DNA from: an uncultured Dorea sp.
GTDB lineage: Bacteria; Bacillota; Clostridia; Lachnospirales; Lachnospiraceae
Reading direction: 5' to 3'
DNA length: 64,000 nt
Assembly (NCBI GenBank): GCA_910589275.1
Contig: CAJUTH010000014.1
Location: forward strand, 1 to 64,000
Shown: positions 34,818 through 43,500 of the stretch, one piece after another
How positions within the stretch are numbered: the stretch's first letter is position 1
How the letters are laid out: the number at the start of each line of letters is the position of its first letter
Notes under the pieces: generated by a model
What the model was told of the DNA's origin: nothing
What the model saw: only the letters and a program-made list of their open reading frames with translations
The model's database searches: none
Program-made: the position numbers and the translations under genes

Positions 34818-35786
34818 TTAAAGAGTTATTTTTGGCAGGAGCTTTTTTATTTTAGTAATATTTCCTTTTGTAAGGTAATTTGGGTTTAATTTTCCCTTAT
34901 TATATGAATAGATTGTATTTTTTGTTAAATCTTCAAGGAGCCGTGTAAAGAATCTTTCCCATGAGCAATACATACTGCTTTCAATGAAATTTTCTGGTTC
35001 CTTCAGAATTTCGTTTAAACCTTCGGCATGTATAATATTTGAATGCAGAATTAAATATTCAAATGATTCCGGCGTCCATAGGTAGCTTCCGGGACTTGTC
35101 TTTAATGCATGCATTGTACTTTGCATATCGGCGCCAAATGCTGCGCCATCAACAATCGCAAATATATTTTTCTCACTGTTGTTAAGGATATATTTTGCTA
35201 TATTGGATTTGCCGTTGGCCGTGTCGCAGGCTGTATTTTTGTCTTTGCAAATCGCTTTATACATCTCATGGCCAGCATTAGAATCTTCGGTAAGAATGAT
35301 AGACGGCGCTATTTTTTCTGATTGGTTCATTTCTGGATATACTTGATGCATGGAATTATAAATCTGTTTTGTATTTTGGTAATAGCCGCTGTTTTTAAAA
35401 TAATATATTTCATTAACACTATAAGGCAGCATATTTAGAGCATCTCTTACAATAAAAACGAAATAGCAGCCGGAATTTAATACAGCTTCTGCAAAAGCCT
35501 TTGAATATAAAAATTTTTCCTGTTCATCTACAAATATAATTGTATTTGATAAGGACTTCAAAAGTGTAATTGCATTGTCTGAATCGCCAGATAGTACAAT
35601 GCATTTTCGGTCGCATTGTACTTCTGTCCCCGGACCCGCTTTGCCAGACTGATAATCTGCGATTATCTGGATCAGGGTGGTTTTTCCGCTGGCGCTGTTT
35701 CCTTGTATAATTGTGATATTTCTGCGCAGAGTCAGGTCGTAGCGCAGCCTTTTTGTGGAAACGATAATTCTTATTTTACCCTTCAA
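34818..35786 (-). CDS. P-loop ATPase, partner of DUF4869 protein
   Basis: 322 residues if started at TTG 35786, which has AGGAGG 9 bases upstream; no ATG is better placed. N-terminal Walker A IIQGNSASGKTTLIQII (residues 29-36), Walker B TIIFVDEQEKF (83-88), and YFVFIVRDAL. No ABC signature was seen. The C-terminal two-thirds (including IFAIVDGAAFGADMQS, SYLWTPESFEYLIL) resembles no family I know. The gene overlaps the end of the DUF4869 gene by 11 bases, so the two products are translated together. AT-rich relative to the flanks. Function unknown; an accessory or defence-type pair is possible. Confidence 0.75.
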   Translation of the reverse strand: MKGKIRIIVSTKRLRYDLTLRRNITIIQGNSASGKTTLIQIIADYQSGKAGPGTEVQCDRKCIVLSGDSDNAITLLKSLSNTIIFVDEQEKFLYSKAFAEAVLNSGCYFVFIVRDALNMLPYSVNEIYYFKNSGYYQNTKQIYNSMHQVYPEMNQSEKIAPSIILTEDSNAGHEMYKAICKDKNTACDTANGKSNIAKYILNNSEKNIFAIVDGAAFGADMQSTMHALKTSPGSYLWTPESFEYLILHSNIIHAEGLNEILKEPENFIESSMYCSWERFFTRLLEDLTKNTIYSYNKGKLNPNYLTKGNITKIKKLLPKITL

Positions 35787-36240
35787 AAATTTCCACCTCC
35801 TGAAATTCCTTGAGAAACTCCGCATAAGTATGGATTATATTACCGCTGTTTTTTATGCATATATCAAAAGGTTCCTCAAATTCCATCTCATATCCCAGTC
35901 TGATTGTGATATCCAGTATATTTCCTATATTTAATATCCATTTAGCGCAATTGTCCCCGCAGGCAGATGCATTTACGATGAGATCTGGCTCTTTGTACAT
36001 GATAATAAGGGCTTTTACTCCGCCAGACAGGCGTTCGGGGGCAATGATTCCAAGGACAGGACTATCAATTGAGTGGGCAGATTCAACTGTTGACCCATCT
36101 ACATCCCAGATTATTTTTTTTACTAATTCATCATCAAACCATTCATTTTCGTAATTGTATTTAAAGTAGGTGTCTGGGCTGAATACATAATTTTTATTTT
36201 CTATATCTTTAGTTCCTCTGTTGAAAATAATATTCAGCAT
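35776..36240 (-). CDS. DUF4869-domain protein
   Basis: 154 residues. Start chosen at the ATG 8 bases after GGAGG; another ATG lies five codons upstream within the ribosome site. It opens MLNIIFNRG, then YFKYNYENEWFDDELVKKII, DVDGSTVESAHSIDSPVLG, IAPERLSGGVKALIIMYKEP, NASACGDNCAKWIL and DITIRLGYEMEFEEPFDICI, the pattern of DUF4869 as I recall it. No signal peptide or membrane segment. Always seen near an ATPase of the kind downstream, but nothing is known of its job. Confidence 0.75.
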   Translation of the reverse strand: MLNIIFNRGTKDIENKNYVFSPDTYFKYNYENEWFDDELVKKIIWDVDGSTVESAHSIDSPVLGIIAPERLSGGVKALIIMYKEPDLIVNASACGDNCAKWILNIGNILDITIRLGYEMEFEEPFDICIKNSGNIIHTYAEFLKEFQEVEIFEG

Positions 36241-36378
36241 GATGTTGTCCTCCAATCGTTAAGATTTTAGTATACGCATGGCGCGGCTGTCGGTGAAAAA
36301 TGGAAACTACTGATTGACTTTACAGGAATTATTGGCTATAATTATTGTCGCATATAGAGAAACAATCTTTGTGCATAA

Positions 36379-36466
36379 GGAGAGTTATCGAAGTGGTCAT
36401 AACGAACTGCACTCGAAATGCAGTTGTCCTGTTTTGGGGCACGTGGGTTCGAATCCCACACTCTCC
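36379..36466 (+). tRNA. tRNA-Ser(CGA)
   Basis: GGAGAGT...ACTCTCC acceptor arms, anticodon loop CTCGAAA (anticodon CGA, codon UCG), the long class II variable arm, and GGTTCGAATCC T loop. Stand-alone; 139 bases upstream of the DUF4869 start on the other strand. Confidence 0.95.
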
Positions 36467-36476
36467 GTTATTTATA

Positions 36477-36510
36477 CTTATTGAACGGCTAATGTTTAAT
36501 AAGGTATAGA
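36477..36510. repeat. Short repeat shared with the nitroreductase promoter
   Basis: CTTATTGAAC-11 bases-TTTAATAAGGTATA occurs here and again at 38498-38529. Here it reads TTGAAC-18-TATAGA, but no plus-strand gene follows; the rest of the stretch to 36647 holds nothing recognisable. Confidence 0.5.
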
Positions 36511-36647
36511 AATGCTGATTGTATTTGTCTATCGGCATTATAGCAAATGCAAAATTTAATTGCAATATCCATCAACTGGCTAAATTTCAGAAATCATATC
36601 CTAGAAAACATCTTTAGATATAATTCCAATATCGTTTTCAGAAAGTT

Positions 36648-37724
36648 TTAAAAATTCCGCTTTTTCTTGTGGACGACAACGGCGGCAGAAAGACAGAGCA
36701 GCAATCCTCCGCTTATCAGCAAACAGATTTGGAGGAGCCGTTTCTGCTTCGCTTGCTGCAGTTTTTGTTCAGCGGCCTTTTGTTCAGAGGCGATCCGTTC
36801 TTTTGCAAGGGCTGCAGCCTCGGATTCGGCCTGCGCGGATACTTCCGCATCCTGAATGATCTGTATATCCAGCGTACTTTCGATTAAGCTTCGGATAAGC
36901 TCCTGCCCTTTCTGGTTCGGGTGCAGTCCGTCGGACTGGGTATGCTCTGCAATACCGGAATCTAAAAGATCCACGACCTGATAATGATATTCTTCTGCGT
37001 GGTCATAGATAATTTCATTCATTTTGGAGATCAGGCTTTTGACTACTGCGTTCAGAGTGCCGGGAAGCTCGGCTTTTTCTACCGGATTATAGATGGTTGT
37101 TACCGCCATCTGGCTATCGGATTTTCGGAGGGAATGGATGGATTTCATAGTAAGCAGCCATTGTTCCTCAAAAGAATCGTAATCCCAGCCAGTGATTGCA
37201 CCGACAACGTCTACAAGCAGAAGAGGATTGTCTGAAATTCCTTGCTGCAGAGCCTGCAGCGCTTCATCAGCAGTATGAAATACAGATTCATTGCCAAGGA
37301 TTTCCCGGGATACTTTTTTAAATTCATTCATTAGGTCGTTGGCACCAATGGTCAGAGTGATAACATCTGATTTCGCCAGCGCTTCCTGAACCTCGGTCTG
37401 GGATAGGAAGGAAGCGTTTAATTTGGCGGTGGTAAGACCGTTTTTTGTAAATTGCATGAGCTGGACGGGAACCTGATTGATGATCTGCAGATCTTCTGCA
37501 AGGAGTACAGGGTAGTTCTCAAGCTGCATGGCATCGTCGGCGGAATATCCGTTGGGGATGCTGTCGCCTAACGCGGTGTAATAGAGGAGTTTATCTTCCT
37601 GCTCTTTTGTTTCGGGCGCGGATGCAGAGGCTGGAAGAACAGGCAGTACGGATAATATGAGTAATAAAGTAAGTAAAAATAGTGAAATAGATTGCAGGGG
37701 ACATTTGCGGCAGAAATGATTCAT
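36648..37724 (-). CDS. Secreted SGNH/GDSL esterase with C-terminal anchor
   Basis: 358 residues from the ATG that follows TCAGGAGGTGATAGGA. Signal peptide (about 10-34), SGNH hydrolase domain (about 45-270): block I TALGDSIPNGYSA, block III TIGANDLMNEF, block V SDGLHPNQKGQEL (Asp-His). A Glu/Ala/Gln-rich helix (about 285-325) leads to a last membrane segment and KKKRNF. It probably deacylates a lipid or polysaccharide on the cell surface. Not clearly linked to its neighbours. Confidence 0.85.
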   Translation of the reverse strand: MNHFCRKCPLQSISLFLLTLLLILSVLPVLPASASAPETKEQEDKLLYYTALGDSIPNGYSADDAMQLENYPVLLAEDLQIINQVPVQLMQFTKNGLTTAKLNASFLSQTEVQEALAKSDVITLTIGANDLMNEFKKVSREILGNESVFHTADEALQALQQGISDNPLLLVDVVGAITGWDYDSFEEQWLLTMKSIHSLRKSDSQMAVTTIYNPVEKAELPGTLNAVVKSLISKMNEIIYDHAEEYHYQVVDLLDSGIAEHTQSDGLHPNQKGQELIRSLIESTLDIQIIQDAEVSAQAESEAAALAKERIASEQKAAEQKLQQAKQKRLLQICLLISGGLLLCLSAAVVVHKKKRNF

Positions 37725-37802
37725 TCCTATCACCTCCTGAAAATTCCTTTTGTGCGGCAAGGGGAATAATTCCCCTTATCTGGTATTATTATTCATTATA
37801 TT

Positions 37803-38225
37803 CTATCCAATAATAATTGAGAAAATCGGAAAACAGCCCAAGAAAATGAGCAGCATACCTGTTAAGAAATCTTTCCATATGTATTCCCGGAGCAGCGCCT
37901 GTGTTTCTCTGGCCGGATTATAGTAGATATGAACCTGTCTTCCAACATGCTTTTTTCTCAGTCTTGCCAGTTTACATTTCTCAAAAAAAGGCGCCAGAAA
38001 AAAACAGCTTAATGTGTGGAGCCGTATCGTTTCCCCGTCTTTGTTAAATTGTACGATAATATGATGTGCGCTTCCGCCTTGGCTGGGGCTGCCGTTGTCT
38101 ATTTCACAGATTGTTCCTATAACACATTCGCTTTTTTTCATAGTCACGATGCAAAAACTAAGATAAAAGATGCCCATAAGGCTGATTAGAAGACCGAGTG
38201 CAGAATAAAACCATATCATAAACAA
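37803..38225 (-). CDS. DUF3592-like membrane protein
   Basis: 140 residues with a membrane segment at each end (about 3-28 and 115-138). The middle resembles DUF3592: CVIGTICEIDNG, HHIIVQFNKDGETIRL, and GRQVHIYYNPARETQALLR. Such proteins are common next to toxins and secreted proteins but have no known activity. Either ATG (38225 or 38219) could start it. Confidence 0.6.
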   Translation of the reverse strand: MFMIWFYSALGLLISLMGIFYLSFCIVTMKKSECVIGTICEIDNGSPSQGGSAHHIIVQFNKDGETIRLHTLSCFFLAPFFEKCKLARLRKKHVGRQVHIYYNPARETQALLREYIWKDFLTGMLLIFLGCFPIFSIIIG

Positions 38226-38362
38226 ATATCTCCATAATAAATTCGTGTTTCGTTGTAAAATATTGTAGCATATTTAGGGAGCATTGTCAGTTTGATTTTG
38301 CCGGGACAGCCGTAACAATTCAGCCGCCCCCATCCGTATACTGCAATTGACTACACCTTATT

Positions 38363-38495
38363 GTTACTGTTTACTTCGTTCGCAGTAATCTTCGCAAATC
38401 CATTTAAAATTCGCTTCGCGAATGGGATTTGCTCACGCCTGAATCACTTTCTTACATACTTTGCAGTGAATGCAAAGTACTATGTGAACAGTAAC
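38363..38495. repeat. Intergenic palindromic repeat, copy B (longest)
   Basis: About 133 bases: starts GTTACTGTTTACTTCG and ends TGTGAACAGTAAC, so the ends are inverted. Inside: GCAAATCC...GGGATTTGC around ATTCGC-TTC-GCGAAT, and TACTTTGCA-GTGAA-TGCAAAGTA (38456-38478). The right half is shared with copy A; the left start is shared with copies C, E and F. Upstream bases 38226-38362 hold nothing clear. Confidence 0.8.
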
Positions 38496-38501
38496 TACTT
38501 A

Positions 38502-38531
38502 TTGAACATCAGCAGTTTAATAAGGTATAAT
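38502..38531 (+). promoter_or_regulatory. Promoter of the nitroreductase gene
   Basis: TTGAAC (38502-38507), 18 bases, TATAAT (38526-38531), starting 6 bases after the repeat. Confidence 0.65.
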
Positions 38532-38586
38532 AAGTTAAAAAGAGGGGTAATTGGAAGCAGAAAGATGGAAAGGATGGAAATAGAAG

Positions 38587-39375
38587 ATGAATAGAGAATA
38601 TGAAAAGGCGGAAGCTTGCATTTCGTCAGAGGAGGAGAGCGCGGCGGTACTCAGGCAGCTTAAGGAGAGGAAATCGGTACGTGCCTTTGAAGAACGTCCG
38701 ATTTCAGTAGAACAGAAGCGGCTTATCATACAGGCGGCGATGGAGGCTCCTACGGCAGGGAACCAGCAGCTATACACGATTCTGGATATTACGGATCAAA
38801 AGATTAAGGAGAGGCTGGCGGAGAGCTGTGATCATCAGTCTTTTATTGCAAAAGCGCCGATGGTGCTGGTATTTTGTGCCGACTGCCTGAAATGGCTTGA
38901 TGCATACCGGGAGGCCGGTCATCCGGCAAGGGATCCGGGCGCAGGCGACTTGATGCTGGCGGTAACGGATACGGCAATTGCGGCGCAGAATGCTGTGACA
39001 GCGGCGTGGAGCATGGGAATTGGTTCCTGCTATATCGGGGATGTTATGGAGCAGTGTGAAATGCAGAGAGAGATCCTGAATCTGCCGGAATATGTATTTC
39101 CGGCGGTAATGGTGGTGTTTGGATATCCGACGATGCAGCAGCGAGAGCGGATGAAACCGAAGCGGTTTGCGATGGAGGATATTGTATGTGAAAATACGTA
39201 TCAGAGAAAGAGCGGGGAAGATCTGCGAAGGATGTTTCAGGAATGCACGGGGAAAAAGAGCTATGATGATTGGATGGCGAGATTCTGTGATTTTAAGTAT
39301 AACAGTGACTTTTCCCGGGAAATGACGAGATCCGTAGAAGAATATCTCAAAGAGTATGGCATTGTGAAAGCATAG
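38587..39375 (+). CDS. Nitroreductase-family flavoprotein
   Basis: 262 residues. FMN-binding RKSVRAFEERPISVEQK (about 28), AAMEAPTAGNQQLYTIL (about 52), and the AWSMGIGSCYIGDV loop (about 140) are the family marks; the C-terminal 60 residues form a charged extension (DDWMARFCDFKYN). Reduces nitro groups, quinones or enoates with NAD(P)H in the cytoplasm; substrate unknown. Clear promoter ahead; single gene. Confidence 0.9.
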   Translation: MNREYEKAEACISSEEESAAVLRQLKERKSVRAFEERPISVEQKRLIIQAAMEAPTAGNQQLYTILDITDQKIKERLAESCDHQSFIAKAPMVLVFCADCLKWLDAYREAGHPARDPGAGDLMLAVTDTAIAAQNAVTAAWSMGIGSCYIGDVMEQCEMQREILNLPEYVFPAVMVVFGYPTMQQRERMKPKRFAMEDIVCENTYQRKSGEDLRRMFQECTGKKSYDDWMARFCDFKYNSDFSREMTRSVEEYLKEYGIVKA

Positions 39376-39463
39376 AGAACGTTTGTAATGGATTTATTGT
39401 CTGGCTGTTTGTCAAAATGGAAACAGATGCATAGTATGGTATAAAAAGTGTTAGGAGTATTTT

Positions 39464-40270
39464 ATGCCTTATTCGATTATGATGGATGCCGGACACGGGG
39501 GACGTGACCCGGGAGCAGTGTATAACGGCAGGCAGGAGAAAGATGATACTTTAAGGCTTGCGCTGGCAGTGGGAGAGATTTTACAGAACAATGGGATCGA
39601 CGTGGAGTATACCAGAACGACGGATGTCTATGAAACGCCGTTCCAGAAGGCAACTGAGGCTAATGAAGCGGGAGTGGATCTATTTATATCGATTCACCGC
39701 AATTCCTTTCCGACAGAGAATACGGCTTATGGCGTAGAGTCTCTGGTCTATGATCTATCTGGATTGAAATATGAAATTGCCGAGTCCATTGACCAGCAGT
39801 TGGAAACCGTAGGTTTCCGTGATTTAGGTGTAAAAGCGAGGCCGAATCTGGTAGTGCTGAAACGTACAAAGATGCCGGCGGTATTGGTAGAGGTTGGTTT
39901 TATTAATTCCGATGTGGATAATGAGTTGTTTGACGCTAATTTCGAGGATATTGCGCTGGCCATCGCAGACGGGATTTTGGATGTGTTAAGGAGTCAGGGG
40001 CTGGTTCCGGAAGAGGGGACTGGCGGAGGAAATACACCGGGCGGAAGTACTGCGCCGGGGTACCGGGTGCAGGTTGGAGCGTTCCGCAATCAGCAGTATG
40101 CAGGACGGCTTCTGAATGAGCTTTTAGAGCAGGATTACCCGGCGTATTTGATCGATTCCGGGGATTATATCCGGGTACAGGTCGGAGACTATGCAGATAT
40201 GGATCAGGCCGTGGAAATGGAGCGGAGATTAAAAAGAGACGGTTATCAGACTGTCCTGATCAGGGGTTAA
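39464..40270 (+). CDS. N-acetylmuramoyl-L-alanine amidase with SPOR domain
   Basis: 268 residues. Amidase_3 (1-180): zinc His in MMDAGHGGRDPGA, Glu in NGRQEKDDTL, SIHRNSFP, and catalytic Glu in VLVEVGFINS. After a GGGNTPGGST linker comes a SPOR repeat (about 195-265: YRVQVGAFRNQQYAGRLL). It cleaves the stem-peptide bond of peptidoglycan. There is no signal peptide, so it may act in the mother cell during sporulation, as CwlC does, or leave the cell by lysis. AGGAGTATTTT precedes the ATG. Confidence 0.93.
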   Translation: MPYSIMMDAGHGGRDPGAVYNGRQEKDDTLRLALAVGEILQNNGIDVEYTRTTDVYETPFQKATEANEAGVDLFISIHRNSFPTENTAYGVESLVYDLSGLKYEIAESIDQQLETVGFRDLGVKARPNLVVLKRTKMPAVLVEVGFINSDVDNELFDANFEDIALAIADGILDVLRSQGLVPEEGTGGGNTPGGSTAPGYRVQVGAFRNQQYAGRLLNELLEQDYPAYLIDSGDYIRVQVGDYADMDQAVEMERRLKRDGYQTVLIRG

Positions 40271-40330
40271 AACATTTCCGCCTGTACTGTTTCCGGCAGG
40301 CAGCCCCTAACCGCACAGGTGGAGATGTTT
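40270..40330 (+). terminator. Terminator-like long hairpin after the amidase
   Basis: AAACATTTCCGCCTGT (40270-40285) pairs with ACAGGTGGAGATGTTT (40315-40330), 16 bp with two G-T pairs; the loop holds a second small stem. It overlaps the last base of the amidase stop. Confidence 0.6.
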
Positions 40331-40367
40331 CATAAATGAGAAAGAAAAGTAGAAAACCAGTTTCTTT

Positions 40368-40392
40368 GTTACTGTTCTCCGTTCGCAGTAAC
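40368..40392. repeat. Intergenic repeat, copy C
   Basis: GTTACTG-TTCTCCGTTCG-CAGTAAC; GAGAAAGAAA (40339-40348) and TTTCTTTCTC (about 40395-40404) add a second, outer stem. Confidence 0.75.
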
Positions 40393-40429
40393 GTTTCTTT
40401 CTCGTTTTCTTTTAGTAGAAAAAATTGTA

Positions 40430-40458
40430 TTGAATTTTTTGTAAATACATGATAGAGT
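40430..40458 (+). promoter_or_regulatory. Candidate promoter of the 1501-residue protein
   Basis: TTGAAT (40430-40435), 17 bases, TAGAGT (40453-40458). Confidence 0.45.
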
Positions 40459-40553
40459 GATAAAAAGTGTTAATCGGAGTGATACATTATTGCGCAATTA
40501 TGTATCGAAAAGTTGGCATGTGGTTCTAGGTACGTTATGTTTAGGAGGAGAGT

Positions 40554-43500
40554 ATGAAAATTGTAAGATCGGCCATAAGTATTGTATTGGCAGTTATGCT
40601 TGTGTTTCTGGAGATAGGGATTTCGTCCTATGCAGAGGAGGTATCTTCGGATACATCTGCTGTTTCGCAGGAAGAGCAGGTTCAGGAGGAAAAGGAAGAA
40701 CTGGAAGAACCGGATCAGGGAGTTACTGTACCGCCTGCGCAGGAGGAAAATTCCACCGGGGGGGGTGAAACCGAAGCAGAGATAGTACAAGAGGAGATAG
40801 AGAGTTTTCCGGCGGAGCAGAGTCAGGAAGTGGAAACGGCAGTTTCAAGAGCGGCAGGGACATTGGGTGTTACTGCAAGCTGGTCAGCTATACAATGCGG
40901 AACGCCGACTACGTTTACTCTGAATGCCAGCGGTGGAACAGGCCCTTATAAATATAGGCTTCATTCTATATATGATTTTACTGGATGGATGGTGTATGAT
41001 GTATCTTGGCCTGACAATTTTCCTCCGGGAAATATTAGTCTTGGTACCTACAGAGATAGCAATCAAATCGAGTTTACATTTTATGCTTCTGGACCATATC
41101 GTATTCAATTTGAAGTTATGGATATGGGAGCCGTAGGAGTGGAAGGTGCGACAGTAACAAGGAGATCGCAAGAATATTATCTCAACATTTCGGATCCAAA
41201 GTTTCCATCTGTAGAACAGAAAGTGGAGCAGCTTGTGACAGAATGTAAAAAAACATGTTCAACCGATTTTGAGAAAGCATTGTGGCTGCATGATTGGATA
41301 GTAGATAATGCGGATTATGATAATAACTATAGATATTGTGCGGCTGAAGGCGTGCTTGCCAGAGGCATCGGGACTTGTGAATCATACCATCGCGCGTATG
41401 TGATGCTTTTGAATAAGGCGGGGATTAATACAGGACGTATTACGGGAAATGGGCATGTATGGACAGCGGTTCAGATGGATGGAAAATGGTATCAGGTAGA
41501 TAGTACTTGGGATGGGAACGCATCGTATAAGAGCACATATAAGAAACACTTGTATTTTGGATTGACGGATGAATTGATAGAACTGGCACATCCAGAGCAT
41601 AAAACAGCTACAGCAGGATATGAGTCAAACTCTTTAGAAAATAACTATTTTATAAAGACGGGTGATATTAAACAATGGTCTGAACCGTTTGAGAAAGATG
41701 TGAAGCAGAATATATTAGATGGAAAAACAGAATTTGCATTGGCGATACCGGGCAATATGTATGACACGTACGATACGGATATTCTTTATCATCTTGTGGC
41801 TTACCAGTTATCGAAGCAGGATTGGGATGGTAGTAAAGTATCCGCAGTTTATACGAAAAAGTCATCTTCGGACAGACATATATCTTTTAAAGTAACATCG
41901 GCTAAACCAGATCCTACGCCGGATCCGAAACCGGAGGTCACTACCAATAAGCTTGAGATACAGAAGAATAAAACAGAGTCGACCATTACTGTCAGATTAA
42001 CTAACGCGTCCGTATCTGGAAATGATCAGGTACAATTCCCAGTATGGGGAGCAGCGGGAGGCCAGAATGACATTGTGTGGTATCCGGCGAGGAAAGTAAG
42101 TACCGGCACCTATGAGGCGCAGATACCGATATCTGCTCATAAGGAAACCGGGAAATATAATATACACGTATACGTAAAGCATAATAATACGTTAAAATAC
42201 CTGACCGGCGGCGGAATAACGATAACAGGAATTACGGCAGATAAGGTTAGCTGCAATGAGAGCAAGTCATCTGTGAAGGATGGAAAATACCGTATAGAGG
42301 TAGAGAATCTAAAATCGCCCGCTGCGATTCAGACTGTACAAATGGCCGTTTGGAGTGATGTGAATGGCCAAGATGACATTAAATGGTATACTGCGAAGCA
42401 GGATGGAAACAAATGGTATGTGAACGTGGAAGCAAAGAATCATAAGTATAATACAGGTACTTATCATGCTCATGTATATGCTGCGGACAGCCGTGGAATC
42501 CGCCAGTGTGCAAAGACAACCAAATTTACAGTTGGAAAAATGGATATTAACCGGCTTAAGATTCAGAAGAATGCGGCGGAGTCAGTTATTACGGTGACAT
42601 TGTCCAATGCCACGGTATCGGGAAATGCTCAGGTGCAATTTCCGGTATGGGGAGCAGCGGGAGGCCAGAATGATATTGTGTGGTATACGGGGAAGAAAGT
42701 TAGTACAGGTACTTATGAGGCGCAGATACCGATATCCTCGCATAAGGAGACCGGGAAGTACAATATACATGTGTACAGCAAACATAATGGTGCATCACAG
42801 TTCCTTGCGGCAGGCACAGTGAATATAACGGGAATTTCGGCGAAGGAAGTGAGTCTGAATGCCGGGAAGTCTTCTACGAAGGATGGGAAATACCGTCTGG
42901 AGGCGAAGAACGTTACATCACCGTCGTCTGTAAAGAAAGTCAGGATTGCAGTGTGGAGCAGCAAAAACGGCCAGGATGATATTCGCTGGTATGAAATGAA
43001 GAAGAGCGGAGATATCTGGTATGCGGATGCGGATGCATGTTATCACAAGTATGACAGCGGTACGTATCTTGCCCATGCGTATGCAGAGGACAGCCGTGGA
43101 ATTTCCCAGTTTATAGGATCGGTGAACTTTAATGTGGAGAAAATAAAGCGTAACCAGCTCCAGGTATCCATGGATAAAGAACAGAGATATATGACGATTC
43201 TTTTAAAGGCGGCTTCAACCAATGGGACAGTTTCGTTCCCGGTATGGGGAGAAGCTGGTGGCCAGAACGATATTGTGTGGTATAACGGAACGCGCACAGC
43301 GCCGTATACATATAAGGCGGTTGTGGATGTATCGAAGCATAAGGAGACCGGCACCTACCGGGTGCACACATATGCATCCGCCAATGGAAATCTGTCATAT
43401 TTGGCGGGAGGCTCGGTAAAAGTAGAAGGAATTACAGGAGGAAAGCTGGAGGCGGTTGTTAACAGAGATACGGCTTCGGTGAATGTGAAGATATCGGGAA

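Noticed and set aside
36481..36510. TTGAAC-18-TATAGA as a functional promoter
   Set aside because: No plus-strand gene follows; the convergent SGNH esterase gene lies ahead, so it is listed only as a repeat.
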